Of a stretch of DNA of 32,532 bases, positions 30,118-32,532 are shown piece after piece. Where the stretch lies: contig JANYEA010000155.1 of NCBI GenBank assembly GCA_025363385.1, forward strand, positions 1 to 32,532. The letters run 5' to 3'. The notes below the pieces were generated by a model, which saw only the letters and a program-made list of their open reading frames with translations, was not told the DNA's origin and ran no database searches. A program made the position numbers and the translations under genes. Positions within the stretch are counted from its first letter, which is position 1. Each line of letters starts with the position of its first letter. The stretch comes from Bacteroidota bacterium (GTDB taxonomy: Bacteria; Bacteroidota; Bacteroidia; Chitinophagales; Chitinophagaceae).

Positions 30118-32532
30118 TTATTGATTTTCATTTGTTTGTGTGTCTGTATCTAAACTATTATTGGCATCTGAATCAGGTAAATTCTCGCTAGTTTCTTCTG
30201 ATGAATTTTCTACTATTTCATCTTGGTCTTCAATTTGCGAAATAGCTGCAATTTCATCTCCTTCATCTAAACGAATCAATTTAACACCCTGTGTGGCTCT
30301 ACCCGCTTCACGAATATCGGCAATTCCTGTTCTTATTGTAATACCAGATTTACAAGTAATGATCAGATCTTCCTTTTCAGTTACATATAAAATGTCTACC
30401 AATTTTCCAGTCTTCTCAGTTACATTAATGGTTTTAACTCCCTTACCCCCCCTGTTTGTGATACGGTATTCATCAATGGCAGTTCGTTTACCAAAACCTT
30501 TTTCACTCACCACTAAAACTGTTCTGGTAGTATCTTCTTTATTCACACAAATCATACCAACTACTTCATCTGTTTCATCATCCACTTCAATTCCACCCAC
30601 TCCAATAGCACCTCTGCCAGTAGAGCGAACTTTGGTTTCTTCAAAACGAATGGCTCTACCACTCTTTAAAGCTAACATGATTTCAGAACTTCCGTCTGTC
30701 ATTTTAGCTTCTAATAGCTCATCGCCTTCTACAATAGTTATCGCATTTACACCCGTACTACGAACCCGGCTAAAATCTTCTAAAGAAGTCTTTTTAATAA
30801 CTCCCTTCTTGGTACAAAGTACGATATAATGTTTTTGTACAAACTCCTTATCATCCAATTTCTTCACCTCAATAATGGCTTTGACTTTATCATCACCTGG
30901 TAATTGTATGAGGTTTTGTATAGCTCTTCCCTTACTTTGTTTTTCACCCTCTGGTATTTCATATACGCGTAGCCAATAACACCTTCCTTTCTCAGTAAAG
31001 AACATCATGGTATCATGTGTGGATGCCACAAATAAATGTTCTACATAATCTTCTTCTCTTGTTTTTGAACCAACTGCCCCCCTGCCGCCTCGGCGTTGCT
31101 GACGGTATTCTGTAGCAGAAGTACGTTTGATATAACCTAAATGCGATATCGTAATTACCACATCTTCATCTTCAATCAGGTCTTCAATTCTCATTTCATC
31201 GGCCAGATACTGAATCTCACTTTTTCTTGGGTCTCCAAATTTTTCTTTAACCTCGAACAATTCCTTTTTAATCAATTCAAAGCGAAGGAATTCACTAGCA
31301 AGTAATTCTTTCAGCCCTTTGATTGTTAATATCAACCCATTAAATTCTTCTACAATTTTATCACGTTCCATTCCAGTTAATCTCTGCAACCGCAATTCCA
31401 GTATGGCTTTGGCCTGTTCTTCAGAAAGACCGCGGGCTTGATTATAAATATCTTCAGATAGTTCACTGAACATATCACTATTCAAATACCAGTTTTCAGT
31501 TTGACTTCTTTCCATCAAAGCTGCTTTGGCTTCTTCAGGTGTTCTGCTAGCCCGAATTAAAGCAATCACTTCATCCAAATGATCCAAAGCTTTCAGGTAT
31601 CCTTCTAAGATATGGGCACGCTCTTCCGCCTTGCGCAATTCAAATTTTGCTCTTCGTATCACTACTTCCATTCTGAACTCAATAAACTCTACAATGAGTT
31701 CTCTCAGGTTCATAATTTTAGGGCGGCCCTTGCTAATTACTACATTATTGGTACCATAACTGGTTTGTAATTCTGTATACTTGTAGAGTTGATTAATGAT
31801 CACTTGCGCAATCACATCTTTCTTAAGATCAATTACAATTCTTGTGCCTTCACGGTTATTACTTTCGTTATTCACGTGAGCAATACCTTCTACTACTTTT
31901 TCATTTACTAACTGACCAATCCGATCTGTTAATTGATCTCTATTCACCTGATAAGGAACTTCAGTGATGATGATTTGTTCTCTACCTGAAGCCTTCGTAT
32001 CGATCTGTACTTTTCCACGAAGAACTACCCTTCCGCGACCAGTTAGTAAACCCTGTTTCACACCTTCCATTCCGAAAATGATACCGCCGGTTGGGAAATC
32101 AGGCGCTTTTACATAATTGATCAATTCTTCGCAAGTGATTTCCTTATTATCAATATATGCTACACAACCATCAATTACTTCACTCAAATTATGAGGCAGC
32201 ATATTGGTTGCCATACCTACGGCAATACCAGACGATCCGTTAACCAATAACTGAGGAATTCTTGTAGGAAGTACTGTTGGCTCTTTCAAAGAATCATCAA
32301 AGTTCAATTGAAAATCAACCGTATCCTTTTCAATATCATCCAACATTGCTTCAGCGATCTTGTGCAAACGCGCTTCTGTATAACGCATAGCAGCTGGTGG
32401 ATCTCCATCTTGGTTACCAAAGTTTCCCTGGCTATCAACCATGATGTATCGCATGGTCCAATCCTGCGCCATTCGAACCAAAGTATCATATATGGAAGAA
32501 TCACCATGTGGGTGAAACTTACCCATTACTTC
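30118..32532 (-). CDS. gyrA: DNA gyrase subunit A (5' end outside the window)
   Basis: This is the breakage-reunion subunit of gyrase, which introduces negative supercoils. The visible 804 codons lack roughly the first 75 residues of the family. The sequence enters at GKFHPHGDSSIYDTLVRMAQ, the quinolone-resistance region, with the wild-type Ser after GD and the Asp before T (equivalents of E. coli Ser83 and Asp87). AAMRYTEARL carries the catalytic Tyr. The C-terminal DNA-wrapping domain has the GyrA box as QRRGGRG (usually QRRGGKG), which separates it from ParC, and six beta-pinwheel blades. An acidic tail ends the protein. MVDSQGNFGNQDGD has Ser where the common motif has Gly (VDGQGNFGS). 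The secreted TPR gene follows 13 bp later. Confidence 0.95.
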   Translation of the reverse strand, partial: EVMGKFHPHGDSSIYDTLVRMAQDWTMRYIMVDSQGNFGNQDGDPPAAMRYTEARLHKIAEAMLDDIEKDTVDFQLNFDDSLKEPTVLPTRIPQLLVNGSSGIAVGMATNMLPHNLSEVIDGCVAYIDNKEITCEELINYVKAPDFPTGGIIFGMEGVKQGLLTGRGRVVLRGKVQIDTKASGREQIIITEVPYQVNRDQLTDRIGQLVNEKVVEGIAHVNNESNNREGTRIVIDLKKDVIAQVIINQLYKYTELQTSYGTNNVVISKGRPKIMNLRELIVEFIEFRMEVVIRRAKFELRKAEERAHILEGYLKALDHLDEVIALIRASRTPEEAKAALMERSQTENWYLNSDMFSELSEDIYNQARGLSEEQAKAILELRLQRLTGMERDKIVEEFNGLILTIKGLKELLASEFLRFELIKKELFEVKEKFGDPRKSEIQYLADEMRIEDLIEDEDVVITISHLGYIKRTSATEYRQQRRGGRGAVGSKTREEDYVEHLFVASTHDTMMFFTEKGRCYWLRVYEIPEGEKQSKGRAIQNLIQLPGDDKVKAIIEVKKLDDKEFVQKHYIVLCTKKGVIKKTSLEDFSRVRSTGVNAITIVEGDELLEAKMTDGSSEIMLALKSGRAIRFEETKVRSTGRGAIGVGGIEVDDETDEVVGMICVNKEDTTRTVLVVSEKGFGKRTAIDEYRITNRGGKGVKTINVTEKTGKLVDILYVTEKEDLIITCKSGITIRTGIADIREAGRATQGVKLIRLDEGDEIAAISQIEDQDEIVENSSEETSENLPDSDANNSLDTDTQTNENQ

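Noticed and set aside
30140..30829. 229-codon plus-strand open frame opposite gyrA
   Set aside because: Its Ser/Pro/Val-rich product is a shadow of the gyrA C-terminal domain; the gyrA frame has clear motifs throughout.
1..32532. tRNA, rRNA, CRISPR, insertion sequence, prophage or riboswitch
   Set aside because: I looked on both strands through all gaps and saw no cloverleaf, spaced repeats, transposase motif or long structured leader. Only short promoters and terminators fill the gaps.

Overview
The window looks like chromosomal DNA of a low-GC Bacteroidota, most likely Chitinophagaceae or a close relative. The lineage call is inference from several things. There are Bacteroidota-type promoters (TTG, then 17-20 bases, then TAnnTTTG). 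There is a type IX secretion (T9SS) cargo gene with a type B sorting domain beside a PorP/SprF gene. Lineage-associated families are present (DUF1599, a BT_3928-like MauE/DoxX protein, WbqC, DUF6132), and several proteins carry Bacteroidota-style lipoprotein signals. Most of the window is housekeeping sequence. I found no rRNA, tRNA, CRISPR array, insertion sequence, prophage or classical defence system.

Layout. 1-3.5 kb: the C-terminal part of an ATP-grasp (D-Ala-D-Ala ligase-like) gene that looks 5'-decayed, then coaBC, and convergent to it a class V aminotransferase with a small acidic hypothetical. 3.5-4.3 kb: three overlapping small genes (a two-helix membrane protein, a DUF6132-like membrane protein, thioredoxin), all carrying cysteine motifs, behind a strong promoter and ahead of a bidirectional terminator. 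4.3-10 kb: ndk, nrnA with an FKBP lipoprotein, an NTF2-like secreted protein, folP, and divergently DUF1599 with a MauE/DoxX-thioredoxin-like protein. 9.9-15.9 kb: recF-dciA, pyrR, pyrB, coaD with a hotdog thioesterase, a Nudix hydrolase, pyrE with a secreted HMA-like protein, and a LEA14-like lipoprotein. 16-21.5 kb: a WbqC-like protein, then a very large secreted T9SS type B protein split by a +1 frameshift, overlapping by one base with a PorP/SprF outer-membrane gene. 21.6-26.7 kb: a membrane pyrophosphatase with an unusual C-terminal tail, a beta-lactamase-fold serine hydrolase lipoprotein and serA. 26.8-32.5 kb: glycosylasparaginase-cutC (coupled), then gyrA (5' end outside the window) followed by a secreted TPR protein.

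How genes fit together. Pyrimidine synthesis (pyrR, pyrB, pyrE) is scattered over 3.5 kb in separate transcription units with very short leaders, leaving no room for a PyrR attenuator. Two CoA steps (coaBC, coaD) are present but far apart. recF-dciA and gyrA are replication and topology genes. The T9SS cargo and PorP/SprF genes form a surface-export pair. Convergent genes are packed very tightly, with overlaps of 15 and 4 bp and gaps of 2-5 bp.

The observations most worth following up are the frameshift in the T9SS surface protein, the three-gene cysteine-rich thioredoxin cassette, promoters placed 4-7 bases before start codons (likely leaderless mRNAs), a 7-bp tandem repeat in the 5' leader of the Nudix gene, and the C-terminal extension of the pyrophosphatase. 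No stretch over 300 bases lacks a gene; the longest gap is the AT-rich 15853-16088.
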